Shown: one piece after another, positions 1-8,817 of the stretch
Numbering within the stretch: the stretch's first letter is position 1
Layout: the number at the start of each line of letters is the position of its first letter
From: an uncultured Actinomycetes bacterium
GTDB lineage: Bacteria; Actinomycetota; Actinomycetes; Nanopelagicales; Nanopelagicaceae
Assembly: GCA_903899145.1 (NCBI GenBank)
Contig: CAIUHY010000114.1
Coordinates: forward strand, 1-19,089
Length of the DNA stretch: 19,089 nt
Direction of reading: 5' to 3'
The notes under the pieces: model-generated
Database searches by the model: none
Seen by the model: only the letters and a program-made list of their open reading frames with translations
Told to the model about the DNA's origin: nothing
Program-made: the position numbers and the translations under genes

Positions 1-624
1 ATACGAGGAACAGGCGGCATTCTTATTGAAGGCACATTGCCGCTACTTGGACTTCACAACGTAGATAACGCGCTACTTGCGGTTGCATTAGCTGTTCATA
101 CCGGCGTAGACCCAATTGTGATTGGCTCGGTTATGCATTTGCTTAGCGCTCCAGCAGGAAGACTTGAACCAGTTGCTATAGGACAAAAGTTCATAGCTTT
201 AGTGGATTATGCCCACACCCCAGATGCAGTTGCACACGTACTTTCAACTGCTCGGTCCCTCACCAAGGGCCGTGTTATTGCTGTTCTAGGTTGCGGTGGA
301 GATCGGGATAAATCCTAGAGAGCGCTCATGGGCAAGGCTCTTCGCGAAGGTTCAGATTTTGCTATCTTCACAAGTGATAACCCGCGAAGTGAGGATCCGT
401 TAGCTATTATAAATGAGATGGTTGCTGGTTTAGATCTTCAAGAGAACGCATCTGTTGAGGTAGATCGGCGGACAGCAATCGCCATTGCTGTTGCAGAAGC
501 GACAGTGGGGGATTGCGTTCTTGTATTGGGTAAAGGTCACGAACGTGGCCAAGAAATCAAAGAAACGAAGATTGATTTCGACGATCGCATTGAACTAGCG
601 CGCGCAATCGAAGGTTTGTCATGA
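1..624 (+). pseudogene. murE: MurE, UDP-MurNAc-tripeptide synthetase: 3' part, interrupted by one in-frame TAG
   Basis: MurE adds the third stem-peptide residue to UDP-MurNAc-L-Ala-D-Glu in the cytoplasm. The window opens inside the gene, and frame 1 reads through to TGA at 622-624. Visible landmarks are GLHNVDNALLAVALA (end of the central domain), GCGGDRDKS at about 289-315, then TAG at 316-318, then RALMGKA, SDNPR (DNPR codons at 376-387) and LGKGHERGQE. The DNPR motif is the known mark of meso-diaminopimelate-adding MurE. Family members read G-D-R-D-K-x-K-R-x-L-M-G, so the TAG replaces the lysine before RALMG; one A-to-T change (AAG to TAG) at 316 would explain it. There is no frameshift, and both sides look well conserved. 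An ATG at 328 could restart a 98-residue C-terminal piece but has only a weak purine-rich AGAGAG upstream. It may be a sequencing or assembly error, a rare variant, or a suppressed codon. The stop overlaps the murF start (ATGA). Confidence 0.9.
316..318 (+). other. In-frame amber codon within murE
   Basis: TAG sits in frame with conserved MurE sequence on both sides (GGDRDKS before, RALMGKA after), at a position usually occupied by lysine. ileS in this window also ends in TAG, which argues that TAG is a normal stop in this genome. Confidence 0.9.
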
Positions 625-2012
625 TTTCGTTAACGATCAAAGAGATCGCCGATATTGTGGGCGGCACCTCAGTTAATATCGATGAGAAGAAGATCATTAC
701 CGAAAGTCCTGAGATTGATTCACGCAAAGTAACTGCAGATAACTATTTCATCGCCCTCCCAGGAGAGCGAGTCGATGGAACCGACTTCGCAAAAGAGGCT
801 ATCAGGGCAGGAGCGAGCTTTGTGCTGATGACGACAGACCTTGGAATTCCAGCGATTATTGTGAAAGATTCTCTCATGGCGCTCCAACAATTAGCAAAAG
901 AAGTGCGCGCCCGCATGAACGACTGTACTTTTATTGGGATTACTGGTTCACATGGAAAGACAACAACTAAAGATCTCCTAGGCCACATCTTGCCGATTGC
1001 AGGTAAGAGTGTTGTTCCGCGAGGTTCATTTAATAACGAAATAGGTGTCCCACTCACAATCCTTCAGTGCACTGATGAGACAAAATACTGTGTCTTGGAA
1101 ATGGGTGCACGTCATATAGGCGACATAACTGCCCTCACTAAAATAGGTGCACCCCAAATAGGTGTTGTACTTGTTGTTGGAAGTGCCCATGTTGGTGAAT
1201 TTGGAAATAGTCAAGGAATTGCTCAAGCTAAGGGTGAACTCATCGCATCACTTCAAAGTGATGGGGTAGCGATACTCGGCACATATGATTCATACAGCCC
1301 AAAAATGCAATCTAAACCTGGCGTGAAACGTGTTTTATTTGGAGAAAACCCAGAGTGCAATGTGAGAGCGGCTGATATTGAATTCCGTGAGGGGCGAGCC
1401 CATTTTGATTTGGTAGCAGCATCTGGACGTGCACCAGTAGCACTTCGCTTGCTTGGTATGCACCAAATTTCAAATGCACTTGCAGCAGCAGCTGTTGCTC
1501 TTGAAGTTGGAATTTCTATTGAATCAGTCGCGGCCGCTCTTTCTACAGCAGAGATTTCAAGTAAATGGCGAATGGAATTGCACGATCTCCATGAGCTCTT
1601 GTTTATTAATGATTCATACAATGCTAATCCAGAGAGCGTCAGTGCTGCCCTTCGAACTTTGGTCCTTCTCACCCAAGAACGTGGAGGATCTTCATGGGCG
1701 TTTCTCGGGAAGATGCACGAACTCGGCGAGTCTGAGGCAGAAGAGCATCTAACTATTGGCAGACTCGCCTCTGAATTAGGAGTAGACCATTTAGTATCTG
1801 TAGGAACTGACCTATATCTCAATGGCCTTGAGTTAAGCCACCTAGCAGGGGATGAAATGTCAACGCATTATGCGCTCACTCAAGAAGAAGCGGTTAGATT
1901 TTTACGTCATATTGAAGAGGGCGATGTCCTGTTAATTAAAGCATCCCGCGCGGAGCATCTCGATGAACTCTCAGAGAAGTTAATAGCAGGCTGGCAGGTT
2001 AAATACGAATGA
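621..2012 (+). CDS. murF: MurF, UDP-MurNAc-tripeptide–D-Ala-D-Ala ligase
   Basis: Cytoplasmic ATP-dependent Mur ligase that attaches D-Ala-D-Ala to UDP-MurNAc-tripeptide, the last cytoplasmic step before MraY. At 463 residues it has normal length. The N-terminal substrate domain includes EIDSRKV (about 31-37) and FIALPGERVDG; the ATP-binding loop TGSHGKTTT is at 108-116; LEMGARHIGDI is near 159-169; NDSYNANP at 330-337 opens the C-terminal ligase domain, as in MurF. The usual N-x-D-D type segment is replaced by LGTYDSYS around 219-226, a mild divergence. The ATG at 621 overlaps the murE stop and has AAGG at 611-614 upstream. The stop overlaps the mraY start as ATGA, so it is probably translationally coupled on both sides. 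Confidence 0.97.
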   Translation: MISLTIKEIADIVGGTSVNIDEKKIITESPEIDSRKVTADNYFIALPGERVDGTDFAKEAIRAGASFVLMTTDLGIPAIIVKDSLMALQQLAKEVRARMNDCTFIGITGSHGKTTTKDLLGHILPIAGKSVVPRGSFNNEIGVPLTILQCTDETKYCVLEMGARHIGDITALTKIGAPQIGVVLVVGSAHVGEFGNSQGIAQAKGELIASLQSDGVAILGTYDSYSPKMQSKPGVKRVLFGENPECNVRAADIEFREGRAHFDLVAASGRAPVALRLLGMHQISNALAAAAVALEVGISIESVAAALSTAEISSKWRMELHDLHELLFINDSYNANPESVSAALRTLVLLTQERGGSSWAFLGKMHELGESEAEEHLTIGRLASELGVDHLVSVGTDLYLNGLELSHLAGDEMSTHYALTQEEAVRFLRHIEEGDVLLIKASRAEHLDELSEKLIAGWQVKYE

Positions 2013-3079
2013 AAGGTATTTTGATCGCTGGCAGTTTTTCTACAATTTTAAGTTTCATTCTTACGCCTATATTTATTAAAGTCTTTGCAAAACGTGGATA
2101 TGGCCAAGTCATTCGCGATGATGGGCCAACATCACATCACGTTAAGCGTGGTACACCAACTATGGGCGGGATCGTACTTCTCTTCTCCGCGCTTATTGGT
2201 TATTTTGCGAGCCACCTCATTAATGGAGTTTCCATTAGCGCCTCTGCTTTGCTTATTATTGGCTTAGCAGTGGGACTTGGTTTAGTGGGCTTTATTGATG
2301 ATTGGCTCAAAATTATTAAGCAACGCTCACTTGGACTTACTGGTTGGCAAAAGTTACTTGGGCAAGGGTTAGCTGCAGGAATCTTTGGTGTCATAGGAAT
2401 TCATTTCAAAGATACTTTTAAGTTAGCACCTATTTCATTGCACTTATCAACGGTCCGTGATACTTCGATTACTTTGGGATCACTTCTTGTAGTTATCTGG
2501 ATTATCATCCTTGTGATGGGCACGAGCAATGCTGTTAATCTCACGGATGGTTTAGATGGTTTAGCAAGCGGAACATCGATCATGACCCTGCTCGCATTTA
2601 TTCTTATCGGAGTGTGGGAATTTAGACATAGCTGCGGACTTTCTTCTGCTACCGCTCATTTAAGTAAGTGTTATTTTGTCCGAGACCCACTGGATACATC
2701 GATTTTGGCTGCAGCATTTGCTGGGGCTTGTGCAGGATTTTTGTGGTGGAATACTTCACCAGCAAAAATCTTTATGGGAGATGTGGGCGCACTTTCACTT
2801 GGGGGGGCAATTGCAGGTTTTGCAATTATGCTTCGTACCGAAGTGCTTTTGGTTGCTCTCGGTGGCTTATTTGTCATCATCACGATGTCAGTGATTATTC
2901 AACGCTTATATTTTAAAATTTCAGGTGGTAAAAGAGTATTTCGAATGGCTCCACTGCAACACCACTTTGAACTACTGGGCTGGGCTGAAGTCACAATCGT
3001 GATTCGCTTTTGGATTATTGCTGGAATTTGTGTTGCTGCCGGCCTTGGGATTTTCTATGCCCAATGGGTTGCTTCTTAA
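2009..3079 (+). CDS. mraY: MraY, phospho-MurNAc-pentapeptide transferase
   Basis: Integral membrane enzyme that transfers phospho-MurNAc-pentapeptide to undecaprenyl phosphate, making lipid I. At 356 residues it has the usual length, with about ten hydrophobic segments. Diagnostic motifs are HHVKRGTPTMGG (43-54), the aspartate pair in GFIDDWLKI (97-98), NLTDGLDGLA (177-186), KIFMGDVGALSLGG (253-266) and the HHFELLGW signature (318-325) near the C terminus. The ATG overlaps the murF stop (ATGA at 2009-2012). It lies between murF and murD, as in most bacteria. No oddity seen. Confidence 0.97.
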   Translation: MKGILIAGSFSTILSFILTPIFIKVFAKRGYGQVIRDDGPTSHHVKRGTPTMGGIVLLFSALIGYFASHLINGVSISASALLIIGLAVGLGLVGFIDDWLKIIKQRSLGLTGWQKLLGQGLAAGIFGVIGIHFKDTFKLAPISLHLSTVRDTSITLGSLLVVIWIIILVMGTSNAVNLTDGLDGLASGTSIMTLLAFILIGVWEFRHSCGLSSATAHLSKCYFVRDPLDTSILAAAFAGACAGFLWWNTSPAKIFMGDVGALSLGGAIAGFAIMLRTEVLLVALGGLFVIITMSVIIQRLYFKISGGKRVFRMAPLQHHFELLGWAEVTIVIRFWIIAGICVAAGLGIFYAQWVAS

Positions 3080-3080
3080 C

Positions 3081-4433
3081 ATGTCTTATTTGCGCTCACT
3101 ACAAAGCAAAAAGATTGCTGTCGTAGGGGCAGGTATTACAGGGGAGGCAGTTCATAACTTTCTCGCCTCGCATTTACTTGAGAGTGATCTTATTGATGAG
3201 AAAAACAAGAATGCAAAGAGTGATATTTCAGCTCCGTATGACTTAGCAATTATTTCTCCTGGATGGAAAACGACCCACCCACTTATTGAAAAACTTCGTG
3301 CGCAAGGCACAGAACTAATAAGTGAACTAGATTTTTCTTGGTTAGTGAAGTCAGAAATTGCGCCAGATCAAAAGTGGATTGCTCTTACTGGAACTAATGG
3401 TAAGACCACCACAATCCAAATGGTTCAGTCGATATTTGATGCTAGTGGGGTAAAAGGAATTACATGTGGCAATGTAGGTGAACCAGTCATCAAAGTTCTT
3501 GGCTCCGGAAAAAATTATGATGTACTGGCACTTGAATTATCTTCATTTCAACTTGAGTGGAGCCAATTACCTCACTTTCACACTTCAGCCTTACTGAATA
3601 TTGCGCCAGACCACATAGATTGGCATGGAACATTTGATTCATATGCTGATGCAAAGATGAAATTACTTAAATTTTCTGATGTTGCAATAATCAACTCACT
3701 AGATAGCGAGAGTGTTCTTCGCTCATCAGCATGGGGTGGTCGAAAGATTTTTTTCTCACTAGACACACCGCAAGTAAATGAACTTGGTTTGGTTGAAAAT
3801 TTATTGATAGATCGTGCATTTGTAGATAACCCTTCGCAGGCTTTTGCCTTTGCTGAACTTGCAGATATCACGCCAACAGTCCCTCATAATATTTCTAATG
3901 CTATGGCAGCTGGCGGACTTGCATTGTCGGTCGGCATCTCACATGAAGGTATTCGCAGTGGGCTTAGTGCATTTAAGTTAGATAGTCACCGCCTAGAAGT
4001 AGTTCTTGAAAAAGATGGAATTACTTGGGTGGATGATTCCAAGGCAACTAATCCACATGCCGCACTTGCCGCACTTCTTTCACAACTTTCAGCTATTTGG
4101 ATAGCCGGAGGATTAGCAAAGGGCGCAAGTATGGATGATTTAGTAGCTAGATGTTCTAAGCGCATAAAGAGCGCGATCTTGATCGGCCAAGACCGTGACC
4201 TCATAGCGGCAGCACTCGATAAACATGCACCGCACGTGACGTATTTCCCAGTGGAATTTGATGGCGATCCTGAAAATCTTATGCGTAGCGTTGTGTCAAA
4301 AGCACAGGAGCTCGCGCAGAGCGGGGATACTGTATTGCTGGCCCCGGCATGTGCATCCATGGATCAATTCAAGGACTATGCAGAACGGGGAGATATTTTT
4401 GCTCGAACAGTAAGAGAAATGGTGGGAATGTGA
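3081..4433 (+). CDS. murD: MurD, UDP-MurNAc-L-Ala–D-Glu ligase
   Basis: Cytoplasmic Mur ligase that adds D-glutamate to UDP-MurNAc-L-Ala. I chose ATG 3081, one base after the mraY TAA, giving 450 residues that begin MSYLRSLQSKKIAVVGAGITG. The frame is open further upstream to 3018, but that would overlap mraY by 62 bp and add an unrelated N terminus. Seen in order: the Rossmann-like N-terminal domain (KIAVVGAGITG), the ATP loop TGTNGKTTT (103-111), GNVGEPV, LELSSFQLE, NIAPDHIDWHG, and WVDDSKATNPHAA in the C-terminal domain, all typical MurD. The Shine-Dalgarno is weak, so reinitiation after mraY is likely. The stop TGA overlaps the ftsW GTG start. Confidence 0.96.
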   Translation: MSYLRSLQSKKIAVVGAGITGEAVHNFLASHLLESDLIDEKNKNAKSDISAPYDLAIISPGWKTTHPLIEKLRAQGTELISELDFSWLVKSEIAPDQKWIALTGTNGKTTTIQMVQSIFDASGVKGITCGNVGEPVIKVLGSGKNYDVLALELSSFQLEWSQLPHFHTSALLNIAPDHIDWHGTFDSYADAKMKLLKFSDVAIINSLDSESVLRSSAWGGRKIFFSLDTPQVNELGLVENLLIDRAFVDNPSQAFAFAELADITPTVPHNISNAMAAGGLALSVGISHEGIRSGLSAFKLDSHRLEVVLEKDGITWVDDSKATNPHAALAALLSQLSAIWIAGGLAKGASMDDLVARCSKRIKSAILIGQDRDLIAAALDKHAPHVTYFPVEFDGDPENLMRSVVSKAQELAQSGDTVLLAPACASMDQFKDYAERGDIFARTVREMVGM

Positions 4434-5614
4434 GTATTCGTTCAGCATCCCGCCGAGAACAATATATAAGTTTTTTTAATAGGCCTGCAACCCCTTATTA
4501 CCTAGTAGTTGGCTCGGTAGCAGCCCTTTCGGCGCTTGGAATCGTTATGGTTCTTTCTGCATCTTCTGTTGTTTCACTCCAGCAATCAGGATCTACCTAC
4601 ACAATATTTTTTCGCCAACTAATGTTTTTTGCAATCTCGCTGTTCATTGTTTATATCTGCTCCCACTGGAAGAGATCTATTTGGGATCGTTTAGTTAAGT
4701 ATGCCTTGCCCGCCAGCTTTCTTTTAATGCTCCTGCCGTTAACCCCGCTGAAGCAAACAATTAATGGAAATACAAGCTGGGTTCGACTTGGACCGTTAAC
4801 AATGCAGCCAAGTGAATTTGCGAAGATAGGGCTAATACTCTGGTGCGCATCACAATTACAAAAGTATGAATTAAAAACCCTAGCTAAATCCTCTATGCGC
4901 CATGTCGCATTTTTATTGCCCGGGACCGCAATTATCGTCGGTTTGATCCTAAAGGGAGGAGATCTTGGAACCACAATTATTATTTTAGGAGTTGTTGCTG
5001 GCATGTTATTTGTAAGTGGCCTGGCGTTGCGCCACTTTGTCTCGGTAGGAGCAGTGCTTGGAATGGGAGTTGGCTACCTAGTTTTTATAGCCCCATACAG
5101 GCTGCATAGATTTACCGCAGTATTAAATCCATTTGCTCCTTCTGTTTATAAATTTGCAGGTTGGCAACCAGCACATTCACTTATGGGACTTGCTAGCGGT
5201 GGCTTGTTTGGTGTTGGCCTAGGGGCAAGCAGACAAAAGTGGGGGAATCTGACGGAAGCTCACACCGATTTTATTTTCTCCGTAATAGGCGAAGAACTTG
5301 GCTTACTTGGCACTCTGATTGTGCTTGTTTTGTTTGCAGCTTTGCTTTTTGGTGTCTTCAAAACAGCAACACAGACAAAGGATCACTTCTCACGATATGC
5401 ATGCGCTGGGATTGGTATCTGGATGTTAATGCAGGTCATTATTAATATTGGCTCAACAATAGGTGTGCTTCCAGTTGTAGGAGTAACCTTGCCATTTATT
5501 AGCTATGGAGGATCATCGTTAATCGCAAATTTTGTCGGAATTGGTTATGTTCTCAATGTGGCACGCAGAGATCCTGATATTCGACTGGCGGTTCGCGCCC
5601 AACAGAATCTATAA
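4430..5614 (+). CDS. ftsW: FtsW, septal SEDS peptidoglycan polymerase
   Basis: Polytopic membrane glycosyltransferase of the SEDS family, which polymerises lipid II at the division septum with a class B PBP. I chose GTG 4430, giving 394 residues starting VSIRSASRREQ. It forms a GTGA overlap with the murD stop and has GGTGGGA just upstream; a longer frame from 4349 lies wholly inside murD. Roughly ten hydrophobic segments follow a short basic N terminus. Motifs include NGNTSWVRLGPLTMQPSEFAK, AHTDFIFSVIGEELG (277-291, with the Asp at 280 expected to be catalytic) and LPFISYGGSSLIANFVGIG near the C terminus. RodA is the alternative, but placement between murD and murG indicates FtsW. It lacks the long cytoplasmic tail of mycobacterial FtsW. 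Confidence 0.95.
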   Translation: MSIRSASRREQYISFFNRPATPYYLVVGSVAALSALGIVMVLSASSVVSLQQSGSTYTIFFRQLMFFAISLFIVYICSHWKRSIWDRLVKYALPASFLLMLLPLTPLKQTINGNTSWVRLGPLTMQPSEFAKIGLILWCASQLQKYELKTLAKSSMRHVAFLLPGTAIIVGLILKGGDLGTTIIILGVVAGMLFVSGLALRHFVSVGAVLGMGVGYLVFIAPYRLHRFTAVLNPFAPSVYKFAGWQPAHSLMGLASGGLFGVGLGASRQKWGNLTEAHTDFIFSVIGEELGLLGTLIVLVLFAALLFGVFKTATQTKDHFSRYACAGIGIWMLMQVIINIGSTIGVLPVVGVTLPFISYGGSSLIANFVGIGYVLNVARRDPDIRLAVRAQQNL

Positions 5615-5620
5615 CATTTA

Positions 5621-6706
5621 ATGACTAAGAAGACTGTACTTTTTGCTGCTGCAGGGACAGCTGGGCATGTTGAACCAGCTTTAGCTGTTGCAAGGTGGCT
5701 GCGCAGTCAAACCATCGAACTCACTTGTACATTTGTTGGAACTCACTCTGGTGTTGAGAATTCTTTAGTTGAAGCGGCAGGATTTGAACTTAAAAGGATT
5801 GAAAAAGCAGCTTTCCCTCGCAAAATTAGCTTCCAAGCTCTGTCTTGGATCTTTCGCTACATCAAATCTTTGTATCAGTCTGATCGGATTGTAAAAAATG
5901 CTGATGTTGTTGTTGGCTTTGGTGGATATGTGGCTGCCTCTACTTACCTTGTGGCGAAGGTACGCCGAAAGCCAATCTTTATTCACGAGGCAAATGTAAA
6001 GCCAGGAATGGCAAACAAATTAGGAAACTTCCTTGGAGGCCGCACTCTCGTTGCTTTTAGTGCAGCCGATAAAGTCTTAGATCACGTTGAAGTAGTTGGG
6101 ATTCCGCTTCGACCCGAGATTGTTAAACTAGCAAAAATGTCACTAACTGAAAGAGCAACGGAGAGAGTTATATCTGCAAAAAAGTTAGGGATAAAAGATA
6201 ACCAGCCGACTGTTGTAATATTTGGCGGATCTCTTGGTTCGGTTAAATTTAATAGTGTTATTGCACAGTCTCTCGAGACTTTTAAGAATCTTGGTATTCA
6301 AGTTATCCATGCGGTTGGAAGAAATAATCCTCTCCCAAGTGCATCTCAGAATTACTTTCCATTCTCCTATATAGAAGATATGGCCTCAGTATATGCAGTT
6401 GCAGATATGGTGATTTCGCGAGCAGGAGCTGTAACCGTTTTTGAAACAGGTGCACTTGGTGTATTCACTCTTTATGTACCACTACCGATTGGTAACGGTG
6501 AGCAAGTCCAAAATGCTATGCTCGTTACATCAACTGGTGGTGGAATAGTTATTAATAACAGCGAGTTCTCAGCCATTTGGATTGGTGAAAACCTTGAAGA
6601 AATGATGAAGCGGGCAACTAAGCGTTCATCATCACTGGTGGGTGCAAACTTTCCGCTTGATGCAGAGGTGCAAATGGGTAGATATATATTGGAAGCACTT
6701 CAATGA
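5621..6706 (+). CDS. murG: MurG, lipid II-forming GlcNAc transferase
   Basis: Membrane-associated GT-B glycosyltransferase that transfers GlcNAc from UDP-GlcNAc to lipid I to make lipid II. It has 361 residues, normal length. The N-terminal G-loop reads GTAGHVEPA (12-20), the actinobacterial form of GGTGGHV; a second loop is GFGGYVA (99-105), followed by HEAN (122-125). The C-terminal domain has VIFGGSLGS (199-207), ISRAGAVTVFE (265-275) and PLPIGNGEQVQNA (287-299), which bind the UDP-GlcNAc donor. The ATG at 5621 follows the ftsW stop by six bases with no clear Shine-Dalgarno. The stop overlaps the murC ATG (ATGA). Confidence 0.96.
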   Translation: MTKKTVLFAAAGTAGHVEPALAVARWLRSQTIELTCTFVGTHSGVENSLVEAAGFELKRIEKAAFPRKISFQALSWIFRYIKSLYQSDRIVKNADVVVGFGGYVAASTYLVAKVRRKPIFIHEANVKPGMANKLGNFLGGRTLVAFSAADKVLDHVEVVGIPLRPEIVKLAKMSLTERATERVISAKKLGIKDNQPTVVIFGGSLGSVKFNSVIAQSLETFKNLGIQVIHAVGRNNPLPSASQNYFPFSYIEDMASVYAVADMVISRAGAVTVFETGALGVFTLYVPLPIGNGEQVQNAMLVTSTGGGIVINNSEFSAIWIGENLEEMMKRATKRSSSLVGANFPLDAEVQMGRYILEALQ

Positions 6707-8097
6707 GCAGCAATGTAGAAAAACTTGAGGGTAAGCAAATTCACTTTGTGGGTATTGGTGGAGCCGGCATGAGTGGAATTGCCCGCATCATGATTGCAGA
6801 AGGACTTAACGTAAGTGGGTCAGACGTAAAACGCTCTAGCATCGTAGATTCCCTCGAGTCGTTGGGAGCAGAAATTTTTATTGGCCATGATGCTAAAAAT
6901 ATTCAAGGCGCTCATTTGGTGATTGCATCAGGTGCGATCGGTGATGCCAATCTTGAAATTACTGCTGCCAAAAGTGCTGGTATTAAAATCTTAACTAGAG
7001 CAGAAGCTCTGGCAATGTTGATGGTAGGAAAAAAGTCGATCGCGGTGGCTGGAACACATGGAAAGACCACGACAACCTCCATGCTTACCGTCGCACTTCA
7101 ATCTGCGGGCAGTGACCCATCTTTTGCTATCGGAGGCTTAATCAATAGTTCTGGGCTTAATGCCCATCTTGGTAGCGGTGAGATCTTTGTTGCCGAGGCA
7201 GATGAGTCTGATGGATCTTTCACGGCCTATCACCCATTTGGGGCAATCATTACAAATATTGAGTTAGACCATGTTGATCACTTCAAGTCACTCGAAGAGG
7301 TTTTTAAAGCATTCTTAGATTTCACTGATTCAATTCAAAGTGGCGGGTTCCTTGTTGTTTGCATAGATGATCCTGGGGTTAAGACCCTGCTTGGACGTAT
7401 TAAGCGCAGTGACATTGCCGTTATTACTTATGGTCAGGGTGAAGCTGATTACACAATCTCTAGAATCCTTTTAGAACCAGGTAGGTGTCTTACGAGAGTT
7501 TCGAAGAATGGCAAAATTTTGCCGGATTTGCAGCTAGAAATTCCTGGTCAACACAATCTTGTGAATGCAACTGCAGCGCTTGCAGCAGGTGTTGCACTTG
7601 GCCTGAATTCAGAGAGTCTTATAGCAGGTCTCGCTAAATACTCCGGTTCAAGGCGCCGTTTTGAACGTAAAGGTGTAGTTAATGGCATTGAAGTTATTGA
7701 TGATTACGGACATCATCCAACTGAACTACGCGTAACATTAGAAACTGCAAAGAATTATGTCCAATCAGGCAAAGTAATAGTCGTTTTTCAACCCCATAGA
7801 TATTCTAGAACCCAGGCATTTGCTTCTGAATTTGCAGATGCACTCTCAATTGCTGATGATGTTTTAGTTTTAGAAATATACCCAGCAAGTGAAGAGCCTA
7901 TTCCGGGCGTGACATCCCAGATGATTACAAAGCTTATGGATAGGGAACACTCTGGGTTTGAGCCATCTATGGTGAGTGCTGTTGAAAGGGTTGTCTCAAT
8001 TGCCAAGCCCGGGGACTTAATCATGACTCTTGGCGCAGGTGACGTGAGTTCATTAGCCCCAGTCATTGTTCAAGCATTGGAAGAGAAACATTCGTAA
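6703..8097 (+). CDS. murC: MurC, UDP-MurNAc–L-alanine ligase
   Basis: First of the Mur ligases; adds L-alanine to UDP-MurNAc in the cytoplasm. It has 464 residues, typical. The MurC signature HFVGIGGAGMSGIA is at 14-27, the ATP loop GTHGKTTT at 117-124, then EADESDGSF, TNIELDHVDHF, and in the C-terminal domain IDDYGHHPTE and FQPHRYSRT. The ATG at 6703 overlaps the murG stop and has GGAAG upstream at good spacing. The 3' end probably overlaps the ftsQ start by about 30 bp. In actinobacteria murC is followed directly by ftsQ, without the murB-ddl pair seen in proteobacteria, and that is the case here. Confidence 0.97.
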   Translation: MSSNVEKLEGKQIHFVGIGGAGMSGIARIMIAEGLNVSGSDVKRSSIVDSLESLGAEIFIGHDAKNIQGAHLVIASGAIGDANLEITAAKSAGIKILTRAEALAMLMVGKKSIAVAGTHGKTTTTSMLTVALQSAGSDPSFAIGGLINSSGLNAHLGSGEIFVAEADESDGSFTAYHPFGAIITNIELDHVDHFKSLEEVFKAFLDFTDSIQSGGFLVVCIDDPGVKTLLGRIKRSDIAVITYGQGEADYTISRILLEPGRCLTRVSKNGKILPDLQLEIPGQHNLVNATAALAAGVALGLNSESLIAGLAKYSGSRRRFERKGVVNGIEVIDDYGHHPTELRVTLETAKNYVQSGKVIVVFQPHRYSRTQAFASEFADALSIADDVLVLEIYPASEEPIPGVTSQMITKLMDREHSGFEPSMVSAVERVVSIAKPGDLIMTLGAGDVSSLAPVIVQALEEKHS

Positions 8098-8797
8098 GTT
8101 TAATTTGATCAGATCAAAGAATCTGCCAGTAATTGTTCTCTTACTAGTTTTAGTTAGTTTATGCGCATACATGCTTGGTTGGTCAAAACTGCTTGTTGTG
8201 AAGAAGATTGAGCTTTCGGCAAATGGTAATGAAGCCCTGATATCGCAGATCATTGAACCTGCCGATATACATTTAGGCCTGCCACTCGCCAGAGTCAATC
8301 TCTCTAAAATTAATCGTGATTTAGCAAGCCAAAAATGGATTAAGCATCTCAATATCAATCGACATTGGGCCACGGGAAATGTGAGCATTATGGCAATACC
8401 TAGAATTCCTGTTGCTCGCTATGAGGTAAATGGCGCTGTTGCTTACTTTGATAGTCAAGGAGTTTCTTTTGCAGCGCCAAGTGCACCTACAAACCTTCCG
8501 TTGATCACCTTCTCTTCCCAGGATCAGGCCTCCAAACAGGCAGTGGCAGATTTCTTGACCCACATCCCAAGTGATTTTCTCGCCGGGATGAGTGAGTTAC
8601 AGGTCCTGTCTTCAGAATCGATCAAGATGACAACCACTCTGCCCAGCTTTAGCGGCTTACAAATTTCCTGGGGGAGTCCAACTCAATTAGCACTTAAAGT
8701 CAATGTTTTACGCCACTTATTGGCTATTGCAGATAATGCAAAAGTTATTCGGATTGACCTCACCAACCCATTGGCTCCAGTAACTTCTACGAAGTAA
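8066..8797 (+). CDS. ftsQ: FtsQ/DivIB cell division protein
   Basis: Single-pass membrane divisome protein linking FtsL/FtsB to the septal synthase. With the TTG start at 8066 it has 243 residues: a basic cytoplasmic N terminus (about 1-19), one membrane segment (PVIVLLLVLVSLCAYMLGW, about 21-39), a POTRA domain (about 43-112, with VVKKIELSANGN, GLPLARVNLSKI and HLNINRHWATGNVSIMAIPRIPVARYE) and a C-terminal beta domain ending in APVTSTK. Identity rests on this architecture and the murC–ftsZ position, as sequence conservation in FtsQ is low. The start is uncertain: TTG 8066 has no Shine-Dalgarno; TTG 8105 leaves a shorter tail; ATT 8090 has GGAAGAG upstream but is a rare start codon. The stop lies inside a predicted hairpin. 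Confidence 0.88.
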   Translation: MFKHWKRNIRKFNLIRSKNLPVIVLLLVLVSLCAYMLGWSKLLVVKKIELSANGNEALISQIIEPADIHLGLPLARVNLSKINRDLASQKWIKHLNINRHWATGNVSIMAIPRIPVARYEVNGAVAYFDSQGVSFAAPSAPTNLPLITFSSQDQASKQAVADFLTHIPSDFLAGMSELQVLSSESIKMTTTLPSFSGLQISWGSPTQLALKVNVLRHLLAIADNAKVIRIDLTNPLAPVTSTK

Positions 8798-8817
8798 TTC
8801 TTCAGAATTTATTTCGT
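8789..8817 (+). other. Hairpin across the ftsQ stop codon, possible weak terminator or RNA end
   Basis: ACGAAGTAATTC (8789-8800) can pair with GAATTTATTTCGT (8805-8817): 12 pairs including one G-U, with one bulged T at 8810 and a TTCA loop. It covers the ftsQ TAA. It is not followed by a T-run, so a classic intrinsic terminator is doubtful; it could protect an mRNA 3' end or reduce read-through into ftsZ. The right arm can also form a different stem with 8818-8825. Confidence 0.45.

Noticed and set aside
1253..1822. 189-residue minus-strand open frame inside murF
   Set aside because: It lies wholly within a clearly conserved gene, has no recognisable motif and no promoter or binding site.
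3018..3080. Upstream extension of murD into mraY
   Set aside because: ATG 3081 directly after the mraY stop gives the canonical MurD N terminus; the extension only re-reads mraY codons in another frame.
3986..4360. 124-residue minus-strand open frame inside murD
   Set aside because: Shadow of murD; no family resemblance.
4349..4429. Upstream extension of ftsW into murD
   Set aside because: GTG 4430 forms a GTGA overlap with the murD stop and has a binding site; the added residues show no FtsW character.
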